Part shown: one piece after another, positions 8,314 to 17,900 of the stretch
How the letters are laid out: every line of letters begins with the position of its first letter
How positions within the stretch are numbered: the first letter of the stretch is position 1
Assembly (NCBI GenBank): GCA_019637435.1
Contig: JAHBVO010000002.1
Span: forward strand, 248,001-312,000
Reading direction: 5' to 3'
DNA: 64,000 nucleotides
Source of the DNA: Candidatus Obscuribacterales bacterium
Lineage (GTDB): Bacteria; Cyanobacteriota; Vampirovibrionia; Obscuribacterales; Obscuribacteraceae
Position numbers and translations under genes: made by a program
Notes under the pieces: generated by a model
Told to the model about the DNA's origin: nothing
The model's database searches: none
The model's input: the letters and a program-made list of their open reading frames with translations, nothing else

Positions 8314-9351
8314 GTGAAAGCCTCTAAATATCAATTGCCGGCCGTTCTTGCAGTTTTTTCTGTACTTGTTTCGGCTATGCCATCTTCAGCTCAACTTCCG
8401 CCGGTCAACTGGGGCAAGTCTGTTCACGGACCCGGTGATAACCAGTACGTCGGCGATCAACAAGGCATGAGACATCCGCCGAATACGACACCGACTCGTC
8501 CGCAGGTCGTTCCCATGATGGGTGGTGGCGGAGGCGGTGTCGGTGGACCGGTTGCTTACAGACCTACTCCGAAGCGTCCGAAACCAGACATCTCACTTCA
8601 GCCGATTCCTGCTGATGAGCCTGTGGCTCCTCCAGGGTTTCCTCCTCTTCCCGATCGTCTTGATCTGCCGGGCGTGGATCAGGTCACATCCACCTTCTCC
8701 AGTTCTGGTGGTGGCGGCGCAGGCGGCGGTGGTCCGATGGGCGGCGGTGGAGGCGGACCGATGGGCGGTGGCTCGAACGTCAATCCATTTCAAGGCAAGA
8801 AGCAAGGCTATGCCCACTATGAACCCGGCTCCTTCTCCGGCCAGTCCAGAGGCGGTGGCGGCGGTGGTGGCGGTGCGTCGCCGATGAGTGGTGGTGGCGG
8901 CGGTGATTTCCATCAGCACTACAACCACAGTGCACCCGGCTCGTTTGCAGAGCCTCAACAGAAGGGTGTCGGTTATTACAAATGCCGTGAGGCCGCTCCA
9001 CAAAGCAAACCAGTAGCATTTGAAGAGTCATTCGGATCAGATTCGGCTAACAAACCGCCTGCATATGCAGGTGCCAGCGCGGCTGACCTGAAGAAGCTCG
9101 GTCGTGAGCCAAAGCTCAACGATAGACAGAACGGCGGAGATTCTCAGCCCGAAGCTCCCACGCCAGTTTCCATCAACCAGGCTGCCACGCAAGACCTCTC
9201 TCTGCCGGACGATGAGTTCCATTCGCGCAGACCGCCTAACAAGGCAGGCAAGGTGCTCGGCAGGATCGGACGTCGCATCGGCAATCGCGCCGGCGCGATG
9301 ATGAACCAGGGGATGAACATGGCGACCATGGGACTGACGAGCGGTAGATAA
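8314..9351 (+). CDS. Exported Gly/Pro-rich protein, unknown
   Basis: I place the start at the GTG at 8314, because GGGAGG at 8301-8306 sits 7 bases upstream and the product then begins with a textbook signal peptide (KASKYQLPAVLAVFSVL, cleavage near SSAQ). An ATG at 8287 would add nine residues. The 345-residue product has long Gly-rich tracts at about residues 70-85, 130-160 and 185-205, a Pro-rich spacer and an Arg-rich C-terminus (GKVLGRIGRRIGNRAG). No known domain is visible. It opens a plus-strand series of closely spaced genes, with 30 bases to the next. Composition and context suggest a surface or machine-associated structural protein of the secretion locus; the role is unknown. Confidence 0.7.
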   Translation: MKASKYQLPAVLAVFSVLVSAMPSSAQLPPVNWGKSVHGPGDNQYVGDQQGMRHPPNTTPTRPQVVPMMGGGGGGVGGPVAYRPTPKRPKPDISLQPIPADEPVAPPGFPPLPDRLDLPGVDQVTSTFSSSGGGGAGGGGPMGGGGGGPMGGGSNVNPFQGKKQGYAHYEPGSFSGQSRGGGGGGGGASPMSGGGGGDFHQHYNHSAPGSFAEPQQKGVGYYKCREAAPQSKPVAFEESFGSDSANKPPAYAGASAADLKKLGREPKLNDRQNGGDSQPEAPTPVSINQAATQDLSLPDDEFHSRRPPNKAGKVLGRIGRRIGNRAGAMMNQGMNMATMGLTSGR

Positions 9352-9381
9352 CTCACTGGCTAGGCGAAGGAGATTTGAACT

Positions 9382-10086
9382 ATGAGGAAGACAATGAAGC
9401 ACGGTTTACTAGCATTAACCCTTTTAATCGGTACTGTATGCGGTGCCCAATCAGCGTCTGCGCAAGGTGGATTTTCAGGTCATATTCAGCAAAACAAGTT
9501 GGACAAAACCAAGTTTTTCAATGCACCAAGACAGATGCAAATCCTGGACGAGCGTCCTATTATCAAGGATTTCCGGGAAGCTCCGGCTTCGTCTCCGATG
9601 ATTGCGCTGCCTCCTGGTCCTCAGGGGAATATGGGCGGGTACGGCGGAAATGGCGCGGGCGCCCTCGGTGATGTTCCATCCGGTGGCGGTCCTGGCAGCG
9701 CTCCTGTCCAGTTGGGCGGACCCGGCGTACAACCCTACCGCAACGCGGATAGCGGCGGTCAACTTCCACTGCCCAAGTCGGGTTTCAACGGACCCTCAAA
9801 CATTCCGGCTCGTGGACTCGGACCGAAAGGACCGTTAGCTGATGCAACCAGCACCAACCGTTTGATGGGCAAGATGATGAAACCGAAAGAGCAGATCGGC
9901 GGAACCTATCCTGCCGGTAGTCTCGGTGGCGGCCGCGGGCGTTCAATAAACAAGGGACCAGCCGCACCGGTTGCCGCTTCATATGGCAGCAACTACGGGA
10001 CGGGCTCGGGCAGCGGAACTTCAAGCGGAAGTGCCGGACGCACCGACACTATGGTTCGCGGTACGCTGCTCGGCAAGACGAAATAG
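9382..10086 (+). CDS. Exported Gly-rich protein, unknown
   Basis: The 234-residue product starts with a clear signal peptide (MRKTMKHGLLALTLLIGTV, cleavage near SASAQ). AGGAG lies about 9 bases before the ATG. After a short polar segment (HIQQNKLDKTKFFNAPRQMQ) it becomes rich in Gly, Pro and Ser, and it ends in a short basic tail. No domain is recognised. It shares composition and export signal with the gene at 8314-9351, from which it is 30 bases away, and with the lipoprotein gene 27 bases downstream. The three probably work in the same envelope assembly. Confidence 0.7.
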   Translation: MRKTMKHGLLALTLLIGTVCGAQSASAQGGFSGHIQQNKLDKTKFFNAPRQMQILDERPIIKDFREAPASSPMIALPPGPQGNMGGYGGNGAGALGDVPSGGGPGSAPVQLGGPGVQPYRNADSGGQLPLPKSGFNGPSNIPARGLGPKGPLADATSTNRLMGKMMKPKEQIGGTYPAGSLGGGRGRSINKGPAAPVAASYGSNYGTGSGSGTSSGSAGRTDTMVRGTLLGKTK

Positions 10087-10113
10087 TAATAACCCAGACC
10101 ATTTAGAGGATAA

Positions 10114-12117
10114 ATGCGACTAGTACAGACCACCCTCCTGATCCTTCTTAGCGGCTGCCTATGCAGCTGTGGAATGGGATCCGGCTCTGACAAAGTAGCC
10201 GACGGAAATCAGGGCGGTGGTCGTTCTGGCGTTCTCGGACGCATGCACCCCAAGGCCAGTGCCGAGACCGTCGAAGAACTCAAGGCTGCCGAGGCGCAAG
10301 CACGCGAAGAACAAATGCGCCTGGCACAACAGAATCAGCAGGCCAGCATGAACGGCATGGGGCGAGTGCTTCCACCGGTGTCGACCGACCCGATCGCAGG
10401 GGGATTGAACGCCGCTCAAGCTGACGGGCCGATTGCCAACAATTACACACCGACTTCGAATCCGACAGCCAACGCTCTTGCTTCGGCTGCGGCTCAGTCG
10501 AACAACGGTAATAGTTCTACAATCAGTTCGAGCACCGTTACTCCGGCCAAGGATCTCGGAACTTCGATGGAAGCTCCACCGGCGCAAATGGAAGCGGCAA
10601 CATATTCCCAACACTATATGTCGGGCAGCGTGCCGCCACCGCCTCCTGGTGCTGTCGCCGGAGGTCTGGTTCCGCCACCACCGGCAGTGACGCTTTCGAC
10701 TAACGCCGCGATGGCCTATGGTGGGCAAGACAGCAATCCATATGCCAATCCGTACATGAATCCATACGCGATCCCATATCCTCAGTATCAGCAGTTTCAA
10801 CAAGCGCCACCGCCCATGATGCAGCCGCCTCCACAGGCGGAACCTCAGCAGCGTCCGCAAGGCTTGTTCGGAAGCGGTAAAAAACGTGTCGTCGATGAGG
10901 ATGATGACGAAGACGCCTCGGAAGCAAAAGCCGATAAGAAAGAAACTGAGTTTGTTCCAATTCGTCCAACCGGCATGGAAGCTCGATCGCCTTACAAGCA
11001 GAAGGATGATTTAAAACTTCTCTGGACCGGTGCTCTCAATACTTACCAGATGCAGAAGCTCCAGGAGCGTGATAAAGAGCTCAACTTCATCCTCAAAAAG
11101 GTTGATGTCGGTTTGCCTCCTGATTCATCAAAGGGCATGTTTACCGTCGCGCCGAGGCGCGTGCAGTCTATCTTCCGTCCGATTGCATCGGAGAGGAAGT
11201 CTATTGAACAAGTTCGAAAAGTACAGTTCGACATCGTGCAGGCTTATTACCGTTACCTCTACGCGTACAACAAATACGCGATTCAACAACAGACGGTTCA
11301 AGCAAGAAAGCAAGAGATCGAAGTAGCAAGTTCGCGCGCAGAGAAGCAACGTGCCGAAGCCGATATGGCACGTGCTCAGGATGCTGCGCAATCAGCGACT
11401 GAAGACATGCGTGCCGCTCAAGAAGAGTTGGCTGCAACGGCGGGCGCGCAAGCTGCGCGTACAGTTATCGGCAGAATATCTGGTATCACTCCCAGCGTCC
11501 AGGCTCTGGCTCAAGCGGAGAAATCCGCCGAGCCAATCGAAGTTGATTCGAAGAAGACTGGCTCGGGCGGCGGTATGTTTGGCGGTATGGGGAACTTCCT
11601 CTGGGGTGGCAACAAGGAATCGAAGACTGAGTCTGTAGAAACCGCGAAGGCACCCAAAGAAAAAAGTCCGAAAGTAAAACCGGACAAGAAAGGAAAAAAG
11701 AGCGCTGATCTAGCTGAGGATAAAGAAGACCTCACTCCTTCCCGCTCTGTTGCTATGAAAAACACCAAACGCGAACCCGAGAGGCAAGCGCCTCCGGAAC
11801 GAGCGGTTTCAAACAGTCCAATCAACTTCGAGTTGAAGGACATTGAAATCACCGCCCGCAAGTCAATCTTGACTGTTGCTATTCGCAATACAGGCTCCGA
11901 AAACTTCAAGTTCACACCGGAAGCAATCTCGATTGCCGAAGGTGACAAGAAGATTGCCGAAGCCTCTATGCGAGCCGAGTTCGATTCAACATCCGTGAAG
12001 CCCAATGGGGAGGTACAAGGAAAAATAACTATCTTTGGACGTCCATGGAACGACCGACTTTCGGTCATCATGTCTGACGGTTCCAACAACATACAACTGA
12101 AGCGCAACCATAACTGA
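10114..12117 (+). CDS. Putative lipoprotein with coiled coil and C-terminal beta domain
   Basis: A 667-residue protein with a lipobox LSGC at residues 12-15, so it is probably lipidated at Cys15 and anchored to a membrane. Residues about 60-260 are Gln/Ala/Pro-rich and low complexity. A predicted coiled coil at about 330-450 includes QFDIVQAYYRYLYAYNKY followed by Ala/Glu/Arg heptad-like helices. This pattern recalls the helical hairpins of TolC-type proteins, though I cannot claim homology. A Lys/Glu-rich stretch follows. The last 100 residues (from INFELKDIEITARK) look like an Ig-like beta sandwich. The position just upstream of two VirB6/TrbL-like genes suggests an outer-membrane or periplasmic component of that machine. 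Confidence 0.7.
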   Translation: MRLVQTTLLILLSGCLCSCGMGSGSDKVADGNQGGGRSGVLGRMHPKASAETVEELKAAEAQAREEQMRLAQQNQQASMNGMGRVLPPVSTDPIAGGLNAAQADGPIANNYTPTSNPTANALASAAAQSNNGNSSTISSSTVTPAKDLGTSMEAPPAQMEAATYSQHYMSGSVPPPPPGAVAGGLVPPPPAVTLSTNAAMAYGGQDSNPYANPYMNPYAIPYPQYQQFQQAPPPMMQPPPQAEPQQRPQGLFGSGKKRVVDEDDDEDASEAKADKKETEFVPIRPTGMEARSPYKQKDDLKLLWTGALNTYQMQKLQERDKELNFILKKVDVGLPPDSSKGMFTVAPRRVQSIFRPIASERKSIEQVRKVQFDIVQAYYRYLYAYNKYAIQQQTVQARKQEIEVASSRAEKQRAEADMARAQDAAQSATEDMRAAQEELAATAGAQAARTVIGRISGITPSVQALAQAEKSAEPIEVDSKKTGSGGGMFGGMGNFLWGGNKESKTESVETAKAPKEKSPKVKPDKKGKKSADLAEDKEDLTPSRSVAMKNTKREPERQAPPERAVSNSPINFELKDIEITARKSILTVAIRNTGSENFKFTPEAISIAEGDKKIAEASMRAEFDSTSVKPNGEVQGKITIFGRPWNDRLSVIMSDGSNNIQLKRNHN

Positions 12118-12119
12118 AG

Positions 12120-12146
12120 GGGTCTTTGCTTATCGCTGCAAAGCCC
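12120..12146 (+). terminator. Hairpin after the lipoprotein gene
   Basis: CTTTGC (12124-12129) pairs with GCAAAG (12138-12143), and flanking GGG and CCC can extend the stem with one bulge. It begins 3 bases after the stop codon. No T-run follows, so it may be an attenuator or mRNA-stabilising hairpin within the operon rather than a full terminator. Confidence 0.35.
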
Positions 12147-12204
12147 GTAAGTTCACTCACATTTAAGCTGCACTAAACCACTCCGCTCACTTCAGGTAAG
12201 AAGA

Positions 12205-14931
12205 ATGATCATACTGCGCCAAGCATTGGATCGCCGCGCCCGTATTTCGTCCGTGATACGTGCGTTGGTTTTGATGATATTTATGGTGACTCTGAGTACG
12301 GCAGATGCTCAGGCTCAACAACAGGCCGGCGGTAATACCAACACCGGCAAAGACGAAGGCGCAGCAATCGATCCGAACACCAACAACATGACCGGTTGGT
12401 CGACCCGTGACAATTATTTCAAACGTTATCCTTTTGCTTCGAGCGCATATCAACACGATCAAAAATCGCTCCATCACAGAGGAACAGTAGAGAACGCAGG
12501 TAATACTTCGTTCCTAGATGGGCTGTTCGGTGATGGTTCGGACAGCGACTTCAGCTCTTTGTTCGGAGGTAGCAGCAATCCGACTTCGCAGGCTCCGGTG
12601 GAAAGGCTTCAGCAGTCCGATCCGCCCGCTGCCGGTTCTCCAGTCACGGCTTACCCTTTCTACATCAAATTCTGCAATGACAATCCTTACCAGGGCGTCT
12701 GCTATTGGCAGATGGGTGAAGCTGTTGACACTCCAGCAGCCGCTCGAGATATGGAACTGTTCGAAAACGTTCTCACAACATTTGGTTATCCCGTATCCGA
12801 CACTCAGTTTCAAATCATCCAGCGAGAAAACTTTCAGCGCTTACTCGAACTGCTTTACGATCCCGAACGCAATACCTGGATGATGACGAACACCGCGCAG
12901 ATTGCCGGTGCGTCCGCCTCCAACAGTTTGGCATCAGCTTCCGAAAATGCCTGGAATACCTGTCTCGATTACATAATGGACGGCGCTGATGGAACCGGAG
13001 TTCTGATTAACGTTGCCAACGAACGCTCCGCCACGCCGATCGCTAATCCGAACGTGCTCTATAAGCAGGTTTCGGAAGCCATCTATATGGTTCAACGGAT
13101 GTACCGCGAAGTTTTTGTGCCGATGGCGATCCTGTTCCTCCTGCCCGGTGCCGTAGTCACACAGGTGAAGGCGACCGTCCGGCAGGGCTTCAACATCGAG
13201 CAAACTCCGAATCCGTTTGAAGGAATTCTTCGTTCAATTATCGCTGTATTTTTGATACCGGCCACCCAGGTCATCGTAAGCTACTCAATCGATGTCGGTA
13301 ATTCGATGGCGGATGCTTGTAAGGAGTGGGTGGACATTCCGCTTATTCTCGACTGGTCCCACGAACTGACTTATAACGTTAAACCAGAGAATCATAAGAA
13401 CGTGATCTCTCCTCCGGAGGCTCAAGGTGGCGCCGGCGGTGCCGCTGCAGGCGGTGGCGGTGCTACCGGTGGTGGTGGCGGCGGCGGCGGACTCCTCGGT
13501 GGGCTCACTTCTGCTATAGGCGGGTTGTTCGGAGGCTTCGGATCCTGGATCAGCGGACTGTTTGGAGCACTGATGGCTCCATTTATTGCAGCGTTCGACG
13601 GACTATTCGGATCCGGCGGCGACGGTATCGCCGCGAACATACCTGAAAACCAAACAATCCATGAAGACCAGCTTGCATTGTCGCAGTACTATCAGGGAAT
13701 GGTGAACGGAACGGTATTTTTCGTTTCCCTGACGATCATCATGTTGACCGCGTTTCAGCTGGTCTACATTTGTTACCTTTACCTTCTCGGACCGCTCTCG
13801 GCAGCTCTCTTCGCCTGGCCGATCGTAAGTTCCAGGAGTTACTTCCGAGCCGTGTTCGGAAAGTGGGTCGAAGCGATCATTTGTATCTCCCTCTGGCGAT
13901 TTTATTGGGTGGCAGCGCTTGCGATTATGACACAGCGCCTCGTCTACATAGGTGGTGGGAAATTCGGGACCGGCGATTTGCAGTGGGAAGCAATCATATT
14001 TTGTTGCTCGCTCGGTCTCATGCTCTGGTCCGCGATGAATCCGTTCGTGTACGATCCTGCTAGTGCGGCGGGTGACATCGATAAGACTGCCAAGACCGGT
14101 CAGAGCCTCGGTGGTGGTGCCGGTGGTGGCGGCGGCGATGCCGGTGCCGGTGGCGGTGGCGGCGGCGGTGGCGGTGGCGGTGGCGGTGACAATACGCCGC
14201 AAGTGCCGAGTCAGACTGCACCATCAGCACCAAGTACCGCCGGCGGTGGCAGTACAACAAACAACACCACGACGTCTTCTTCCGGACCAGGCGGTGCCGA
14301 AAGTAATCAGACCGTGGCACTATCATCCAGCTCCTCTGGCGGACCTGACGGCGGCGGTGGAGGATCGGATTCCGATTCTTCCAGCAGCAGTGGTGGACCG
14401 CAGGGCGCTCAAGGTCCTGATTCTGCCAGTCCCGACACATCACTCCCGCCCTCGGCATCGTCGGATGGCGCCGGAGCGGGTGGCAGTGGCTCGGGCGACG
14501 CTGGTGGACCTGGCGGATCAGACGGTGGCGGTGCTCCGGATGTGGCTAACCTGCCACCATCCGCCGATGGCGGTGGCGGCGGCGGTGGTGATGCCGGCGG
14601 CGGTGGCGGAGAAGCTATGCAAGCTGCCGCGGATTGCGGTCTGCCAACCTCTGCGATGCCTTCCGACGGACCTCCTGTCGGACTTGGACCCTCATCCTCA
14701 GGACCCTCCGCCGTATGCAACAGCAACGCAGATTACGCATCGGCTGCTGCTTCTGCGGCGGCGCAAGGAGCGACTGCAGCGGGTGGAGCTGCATCCGGTG
14801 CCGCTAGTGCCGGCGAGGTTGCGCTCAACATCGATGTATCGGGCTCCGGCGGCGACGACTCCGGTGGCGGCTCGCCACCGCAGGCTGCACCACCTGTGCC
14901 ACCACCTCCCAGCTTCGGCGAAGACGCGTAG
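12205..14931 (+). CDS. TrbL/VirB6-like polytopic membrane protein (first copy)
   Basis: A 908-residue protein. It has an N-terminal signal-like span (about residues 12-33) and a soluble region with FGYPVSDTQFQIIQRENF at about 192-209. Hydrophobic spans follow at about 300-320, 340-365, 425-460, 495-535, 550-570 and 590-605. Several spans carry conserved Trp, Pro and Gly of the TrbL/VirB6 type (LGPLSAALFAWPIV, KWVEAIICISLWRFYW). The C-terminal third is Gly/Ser/Pro-rich and probably disordered. VirB6/TrbL proteins form the inner-membrane core channel of type IV secretion systems. The next gene encodes a paralogue with the same FGYPVSDTQFQ and PFEGILRS motifs. The family call is by topology, motifs and the nearby VirB4, not by a database match. 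Confidence 0.7.
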   Translation: MIILRQALDRRARISSVIRALVLMIFMVTLSTADAQAQQQAGGNTNTGKDEGAAIDPNTNNMTGWSTRDNYFKRYPFASSAYQHDQKSLHHRGTVENAGNTSFLDGLFGDGSDSDFSSLFGGSSNPTSQAPVERLQQSDPPAAGSPVTAYPFYIKFCNDNPYQGVCYWQMGEAVDTPAAARDMELFENVLTTFGYPVSDTQFQIIQRENFQRLLELLYDPERNTWMMTNTAQIAGASASNSLASASENAWNTCLDYIMDGADGTGVLINVANERSATPIANPNVLYKQVSEAIYMVQRMYREVFVPMAILFLLPGAVVTQVKATVRQGFNIEQTPNPFEGILRSIIAVFLIPATQVIVSYSIDVGNSMADACKEWVDIPLILDWSHELTYNVKPENHKNVISPPEAQGGAGGAAAGGGGATGGGGGGGGLLGGLTSAIGGLFGGFGSWISGLFGALMAPFIAAFDGLFGSGGDGIAANIPENQTIHEDQLALSQYYQGMVNGTVFFVSLTIIMLTAFQLVYICYLYLLGPLSAALFAWPIVSSRSYFRAVFGKWVEAIICISLWRFYWVAALAIMTQRLVYIGGGKFGTGDLQWEAIIFCCSLGLMLWSAMNPFVYDPASAAGDIDKTAKTGQSLGGGAGGGGGDAGAGGGGGGGGGGGGGDNTPQVPSQTAPSAPSTAGGGSTTNNTTTSSSGPGGAESNQTVALSSSSSGGPDGGGGGSDSDSSSSSGGPQGAQGPDSASPDTSLPPSASSDGAGAGGSGSGDAGGPGGSDGGGAPDVANLPPSADGGGGGGGDAGGGGGEAMQAAADCGLPTSAMPSDGPPVGLGPSSSGPSAVCNSNADYASAAASAAAQGATAAGGAASGAASAGEVALNIDVSGSGGDDSGGGSPPQAAPPVPPPPSFGEDA

Positions 14932-14944
14932 GGGGGGCGGAATA

Positions 14945-17900
14945 ATGAAAAACACAGAAAAGAAAACTGCCTTCGATACGCCAGAGCCAAAAGCCAATAA
15001 GGAAAACGAGACGATGAAGACTAATTCAAAAGCAGAAACTTTGAGACCGGGACTCCTGGCTCTCTGTCTTCTGCTTGGTGCGTTTATGTTTTCCAACGTG
15101 CAGCAAGCATTCGCTGCCGGTCCCGACTCAAACCCATTGACTCACTGGGACACTCGCTACAATTACTTCCTGCGATTCCCGGCGGCTGCTCAGCACGGCA
15201 TCCGGCACCAGTACAACCCGCAGGGTGGACATGATGTGGTTGAAAACCAGAGATCGATGGGACCGGGCATGGTCACGCACTCCAAGTCCGGGCAGGTCTA
15301 TGCCTGGCCTGTGACGATCCCGACCGCTGAGTCGGCGGTTCCAACCTTCAGGGATGAAGCTATCCAGGAAAACCTGTTTCAAACATTCGGTTATCCAGTT
15401 TCCGATACTCAGTTCCAGGTGATCGAGCGTTACAACCATAACCGTTTTCTCGAACAACTTTACGATCCTGAAAAGGCAATGTGGATGTCGACCTCGATGG
15501 CAGGCGTGATGGCAAACTCTGCCGGTAACTCTGCTGCAAATATGGGTGTCAACCAGTGCGTCAACGCGATCGATTATGTGCGTCAACCGCTCGCTAACTT
15601 TACTGCTGAAGCTGGAAACATCTGGCAGCGGATAAGGTACGAACTGTTTATTCCGATGGCTGTTCTGTTACTCCTGCCAGGAGCCGTGCTCGCGCAGGTG
15701 CGTTCGATTGTCGCACAAGGCTCCGGAGTGCTAGGAGACGTCAGTCCATTTGAAGGCATCTTGCGTTCGGTAATTGCAATATTCTTGATACCGGGCTCCT
15801 TTCTTGTGATCAACTACGGAATTGACGTTTCCAACTCGCTTACGTTCACAATTGCCGATGAGTATCATCGAATGTTCGGCAGTGATATGTATGAGGATGC
15901 GAAGTGCGCAATCCGCCGCGCTATGCCGATTAACGATCCTAATTCGAACAGAAACGCGATCGAGCCTCCAATGGAAGCACCGCTTGTCGAGCATGATGTA
16001 TGGTCTCCATACGAATCATGGGACATAGCCACTCGCTTGTACGATCCATGTGTTGGAGTCGATGAGTCGAGACTTCCTGATGAAGACGTCAACGCCTCGA
16101 TGATGATCAACCGTTTACTGTTCAACACCACGCTCTCCAGCTTGGGATTGACCTGGAATATTTATTGCGCATTCCAGATGGTCTTTCTGTATTACCTGTG
16201 GTGCATGGGACCAATCGCTTCGGCGTTGTGGGTCTGGCCGATTACCCGACTTCGTAATGCGTTCGGCAGCTGGGTTGAGGGCGTAGTCATTCTTTGCTTC
16301 TGGGCTTTATTCTGGAACACATCCATCTTTTTGCTTGCCGCGTTCAAAGGCATCGGTGACACCGGTACCGTGTACACGGCTGCTCTCGTATTCCTGGCTA
16401 TTCAGTCTGTCAAGTATGCGTTTGATTTCGTCGGACTGGTAGGCAGCGCCGCTGAGGGTGCCGGGCAAATGGCCAAGGACGCCATGGGCCAGATCGCGCC
16501 GAAGAGTGGTGGCGCCGGTGGTGGCGGTGGCGGCGGCGGCGGTGGTGGTGCACCGAGCGGAGGATCGCGCGGAGGCGGTGGCGGTGGTTCGCGCGGCGGT
16601 GGCGGCGGCGGGTCTACTCCCAGCGCGCCCAGCACCACGACGAATTCTACTGCCGGTGCTCTCTCGTCCGGCTCGCCAGTCGGTCGAAGCGGGCTGGGCG
16701 CCAATCTATCGACGATGAGTCCTTCGCCGATGCCGATGCCAGGCGGTGGATCTGGTGGCGCCGGTGGTGGCGCTGGCGGCCCCGGTGGTGCGCCTGGCGG
16801 AGCTGCAGGTGCTGCAGGTCCTGAGGCCGGTCCAGACGGCGGCAAAGGTTCCGGTCCTCCTCCTGGCACTGGTGACGGACCGGGCGGCGGCAAGGGCGCC
16901 GACGGAGAAGGTGGTTCAGGTACTGGAGCTGCTGCGGGTGCTGCGGCTGCAGCTATCGGTGGTCTGGCGCTAGGTGGTGGAAAAGGCGGCGACGGCGGCG
17001 GTGGTGCGCCACCGATGTCGAGTGCGGCCTATTCTATGTCCAAGAGTGTGACCAACGTAGGCGGTGATGTGAATTCCGGCGATCTGTCGCAATTGGCTAA
17101 TCGCAATCAGGACAACTCGCTGTTCAACAACACCACTGGAGCGCCTGACGGTGCGGCTGGACCGATGGGTCTGCCTCCGATGGCAGGCGGAGACATGCTG
17201 AGCAATGCTGCGATCAATCAAGCTGGCAACGCTCTCTTCGGAGATGGACCGACAGCGGGTCTGGACAACAAAGCTCTGACCGCGGCGGCGATGCTCAGCG
17301 GTCCCGAAGCCTTCATGGGCGGAAACAGCGGAATGGCCGGACTGCCCAGTGCAGCCGATCGCAACCCGCTGGCAAAGGATCTCGCGCTCGACCAGATGCA
17401 CACATCCGGTTCGCAGCATCATGTCATGGCAAACGGTATAGACGCCAGCATGGCAGGAAACCCGCAGGCCGAACTGGCACGCGCCACTACCCAGGATTTG
17501 ATGAAGCAATCCGGTATTGGTGACGAGACGCTCAACAGAGCTCTTGCCGGTGACCCGAACGCCACACAGGCAATTCAAGATAAGCTTGGAGTCTCTCCAA
17601 TGACTCTGGAATTGGCTCGAGGTGGCGATCCGGGAGCTACCGCTCTGGCTATGGAAGCATCCATGCGGGCAAATGGTCATGTCGGCGCGTTGCCCCCGGG
17701 CGAGGCTCAGACTCAGCGAGACCAGCTCTTGCATGCGGCGGCGGTCAATAATGATCCGGTTGCTGCTCGTGAGTTGTTAGCGCGAAACGGTGAGCACACC
17801 GTCGCGGCGATGTCTGCCTCGCAGAGTGTCACGCAGGAGCTTCAGCAAGCCGGAGTAACTCAAGAGCAATTCCGTCAGGCGCTCGGTGGTGATGCGAACA

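Noticed and set aside
13603..14202. Minus-strand open frame of 199 residues with Thr/Ala repeats
   Set aside because: It is the antisense of the Gly-rich tract of the first TrbL-like gene and shows only repeat-derived sequence.
14063..14944. In-frame 5' extension of the giant TrbL-like gene (294 residues rich in Arg/His/Pro/Val)
   Set aside because: It lies wholly inside the Gly-rich 3' end of the previous gene in another frame. Its composition is a shadow of GGT/GGC-rich codons, and the ATG at 14945 has its own G-rich ribosome site.
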